Below, piece by piece: positions 62,093 to 64,000 of a DNA stretch of 64,000 bases. The translations under genes were made by a program, and so were the position numbers. The notes under the pieces were generated by a model. It was not told the DNA's origin. It saw only the letters and a list, made by a program, of their open reading frames with translations, and made no database searches. Positions within the stretch are counted from its first letter, which is position 1. The number at the start of each line of letters is the position of its first letter. This DNA is from JAKZVK01 sp965248255 (lineage in GTDB: Bacteria > Acidobacteriota > Terriglobia > Bryobacterales > UBA6623). Location of the stretch: positions 186,001-250,000 of the forward strand of contig CBDFIW010000002.1 of the NCBI GenBank assembly GCA_965248255.1, written 5' to 3'.

Positions 62093-62821
62093 GTGACGTC
62101 GCCAGACAAGACCCTGCTCTCCACCAAGAATATCCCGCGGCGCGAGCGCTTGATCTTCGCCCTGGACGTTCCGAACCCAGAAGACGCACGTCTCTTGGTT
62201 GAACAGCTCGGCGACAGTGTGCGGTTCTACAAGCTCGGGCTCGAGTTGTTCATGGCGGGCGGCTACTTCGAGCTGGTCGACGAGCTGGCCGCGGCGGGCA
62301 AGAAAATCTTCGTCGATCTCAAGTTCTTTGACGTGCCGCAGACGGTCAAGTCGGCGGTGCGGCAACTCAACGGTCGGGGCGCGACGTTCACTACGGTTCA
62401 CGGGAACGAAAACATTCTCGAGGCGGCATGTTCCGCCAAGGAAGATGTCCAGGTGCTGGCCGTCACCGTACTGACGAGCCTCGATGAAGGCGACCTGCGC
62501 GACCTTGGCTTTCAGTGCACGCCGAAGGAGCTGGTTCTGTCGCGGGCGCGCCGCGCGTTGAAGGTCGGGTGTGATGGGGTCATCTCGTCGGGGCTCGAAG
62601 TGCCCGAGTTGCGCAAGGAGCTGGGCTCGAAGTTCCTGGTGGTGACGCCGGGTATCCGTCCCGTGGCCAACGTGGACGACCAGAAACGCACGGTGAACGT
62701 CGAGCAGGCCTTCCTGAATGGCGCGGATTACATTGTCGTAGGGCGTCCCATCAAGGAAGCGCCCGACCCTCGCGCCGCCGCCGAGAGCATTCAAGAGACG
62801 ATCGCCGGTGTGTTTGGGTAG
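62093..62821 (+). CDS. pyrF: Orotidine 5'-phosphate decarboxylase
   Basis: 242 residues from GTG 62093. RLIFALDVPNPEDARLLVEQ starts the barrel, FVDLKFFDVPQTVKSA holds the catalytic D-x-K-x-x-D, and VVTPGIRPVANVDDQKR and YIVVGRPI the phosphate-binding end. It removes CO2 from OMP to make UMP. Length is normal. No pyrimidine gene lies next to it. Confidence 0.95.
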   Translation: MTSPDKTLLSTKNIPRRERLIFALDVPNPEDARLLVEQLGDSVRFYKLGLELFMAGGYFELVDELAAAGKKIFVDLKFFDVPQTVKSAVRQLNGRGATFTTVHGNENILEAACSAKEDVQVLAVTVLTSLDEGDLRDLGFQCTPKELVLSRARRALKVGCDGVISSGLEVPELRKELGSKFLVVTPGIRPVANVDDQKRTVNVEQAFLNGADYIVVGRPIKEAPDPRAAAESIQETIAGVFG

Positions 62822-62892
62822 GTGGGGTCGGGGCTCAGAATAGCAAACATGCCAGCCTTCCCAGACGGCGGTCCATCCTAACGCAAGTAGCG

Positions 62893-62925
62893 TAGCGCGG
62901 GGCTCGAAGAGACCCGCGGCCGTTC
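62893..62925. repeat. Hairpin repeat family C, copy
   Basis: TAGCGCGGGGCTCGAAGAGA then CCCGCGGC. It lies between converging pyrF and antiporter genes, where a terminator-like role is possible. Confidence 0.55.
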
Positions 62926-62926
62926 T

Positions 62927-64000
62927 TTAGATACGCAGCGCCAGCCGAACCGGAAGCTCCTCGGCCGCCGCATGCTCGGCGCATTCCGGTTGCTGCTCCC
63001 GCAGCTTCTCGGCCCGGCGCGCGTACGCGTTCGAGAAAGGCCACGCCGAGAGTCCGTGCGCGAAGACGCTGAGTAGGACGGTGATGATCACGAGGGAGAA
63101 GATCTGGTCGCGTCCTGCAACGTCCGCGCCTTCGAGCACCAGGAACACGTAAAGAATCGATGCCAAGCCCCGTGGCCCGAACCAACCGAGGAACAAGTGA
63201 GTGCGGGTCCCGAGCCCTGAGCCGATCAGGCTCAGCGAAACCGGCAGCATGCGAATCAGCGTCAGGCTCAGTAGGGCGTAGATCAGCAGTGTGCCGCTCA
63301 CGCCCGCCAAGGCCGGGCCGATCTCGGCGGCACCGAAGACCATGAAGGCCAGCAGCGCGAGCAGTTGTCCTTCGGCCTCGGCGAAGTCGATCAAGCAGGT
63401 ACAGATGGTCTTGGCCGGGTTGCCGAGAACCAGTCCGGCGACGAAGGCTGCGATGAAACCGTTCCCGTGTACGGTCTCCGCGCCGGCGAAGGCCAGCAGC
63501 GCCAAGGCGATGGCCGAAAGTTGCTGGAAGCTGTGATTCATCCAGCCTGAGCGTGTGGCCCCATCGACCATGCGGCCGCCAAAGTACCCCACAGCCGCAC
63601 CCGCCAACGGCCCGAGAACGAGCTGTAGGCCGACGAACTCGACCCAATAGCCGGAAGTGTGTGCGTCTTGTCCGGCATGGGTCCCGTGGATGAAGAAAAG
63701 AACAAACGGTAGGGCAATACCGTCGTTCAGTCCGCTCTCGACGTTGAGGGCTTGGCGAATGCGGACCGGCACGCGCGGGTTGCTGACAACCGCCTGGCCG
63801 AGGGCCGCGTCAGTAGGGGCGAGGATTGCGGCGGCGACGGCCGCCCCCCACCAGCCGAGTCCATCGAAGAGAGCAAACGCACCCACGGTCCCCAGCGCCA
63901 TCGTGAGCGGCAGCCCGATTGCGAGCATCCGCAGCGGCAAGTGATAACTGCGGCGCAGCAGGCTGAAGTCGATACGGGAGGCATCGGTGAAAAGAACCAG
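62927..64000 (-). CDS. CPA1-type sodium/proton antiporter, N-terminus beyond the window
   Basis: At least 358 codons; the frame is open to the right edge (LVLFTDASRIDFSLLRR). AAAILAPTDAALGQAVVSNP and LNVESGLNDGIALPFVLFF are the conserved helix 4-5 segments with the paired Asp residues (N-D motif) of NhaP/CPA1 exchangers. VHGNGFIAAFVAGLVLGNP and WFGPRGLASILYVFL follow. A short cytoplasmic tail ends at 62927. It exchanges Na+ or K+ for H+ across the inner membrane. The start is outside the window. Confidence 0.9.
   Translation of the reverse strand: MVLFTDASRIDFSLLRRSYHLPLRMLAIGLPLTMALGTVGAFALFDGLGWWGAAVAAAILAPTDAALGQAVVSNPRVPVRIRQALNVESGLNDGIALPFVLFFIHGTHAGQDAHTSGYWVEFVGLQLVLGPLAGAAVGYFGGRMVDGATRSGWMNHSFQQLSAIALALLAFAGAETVHGNGFIAAFVAGLVLGNPAKTICTCLIDFAEAEGQLLALLAFMVFGAAEIGPALAGVSGTLLIYALLSLTLIRMLPVSLSLIGSGLGTRTHLFLGWFGPRGLASILYVFLVLEGADVAGRDQIFSLVIITVLLSVFAHGLSAWPFSNAYARRAEKLREQQPECAEHAAAEELPVRLALRI

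Noticed and set aside
1..64000. CRISPR arrays, rRNA and tRNA genes
   Set aside because: No regularly spaced repeats and no conserved RNA sequences were seen.

Overview
The window reads as a GC-rich (roughly 60 percent) chromosome segment from an Acidobacteriota-like bacterium, most probably from the Solibacter/Bryobacter side of the phylum. This rests on gene content, not on a marker tree: a TIGR03437-type C-terminal domain (498-1221), a secreted protein of a type I associate with this phylum (41739-43769), a Ser/Thr kinase with a TolB-like beta-propeller, many Tat-exported enzymes (sulfatase, sialidase, mannonate dehydratase-like, aldo/keto reductase) and dispersed intergenic repeats. No rRNA, tRNA or CRISPR array was recognised.

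Layout. 1-8.4 kb: edge fragment of an FdhF/YdeP oxidoreductase, a broken TIGR03437 gene, IS630 copy 1, then a coiled-coil / CpaE-like ATPase / GGDEF-EAL operon whose stop codon is the target of a second, different IS630 element. 8.7-17 kb: protein kinase (frameshifted), sulfatase, cupin, NTF2-like protein and a three-gene TadG/TadE/TadE pilus cluster (TadG frameshifted). 17-29.7 kb: gldA with an overlapping methyltransferase gene, an IS5 remnant that truncates an MFS gene, an MFS transporter, NagB-like deaminase, DoxX, a second MFS, a DHDPS/NanA-family lyase, an aldo/keto reductase and a large APC-type transporter. 29.8-31.4 kb: an ISNCY/IS1202-like element bounded by a 17-bp direct repeat. 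31.4-41.6 kb: degenerate MBL-ThuA fusion, ROK kinase behind a MITE, HicB/DinG scar, sialate O-acetylesterase, plsC, folC-accD (start/stop overlap), IS5 copy A. 41.7-50 kb: multiply frameshifted secreted protein, hydroxyacid oxidase, sialidase, FMN reductase, IS5 copy B, DUF4160/DUF2442 pair. 50-52.3 kb: acyl-CoA dehydrogenase cut by IS630 copy 2. 52.3-64 kb: UxuA-like enzyme, a Dlt-like cluster (adenylation domain, O-methyltransferase, carrier protein, MBOAT-SGNH fusion), amidohydrolase, Gfo/Idh/MocA, aldo/keto reductase, pyrF and an edge-truncated cation/proton antiporter.

The most interesting unit is 53469-58562. In transcription order it encodes an MBOAT-SGNH fusion, an acyl carrier protein, an O-methyltransferase and an amino-acid-type adenylation enzyme. 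This is the parts list of D-alanylation (DltB+DltD, DltC, DltA) with a methyltransferase added. Its adenylation gene carries a 117-bp in-frame MITE insertion (39 extra codons) and an in-frame amber codon exactly at the Tyr of the YRTGD motif.

The region is rich in mobile DNA: two nearly identical 1094-bp IS630 copies, another IS630-family element, two 829-bp IS5/IS427-type copies plus a deleted third, an IS1202-like element, at least two MITE families and three families of short hairpin repeats. Several genes also carry single-base lesions. These may be real decay or indels in the assembly, and raw reads are needed to tell.
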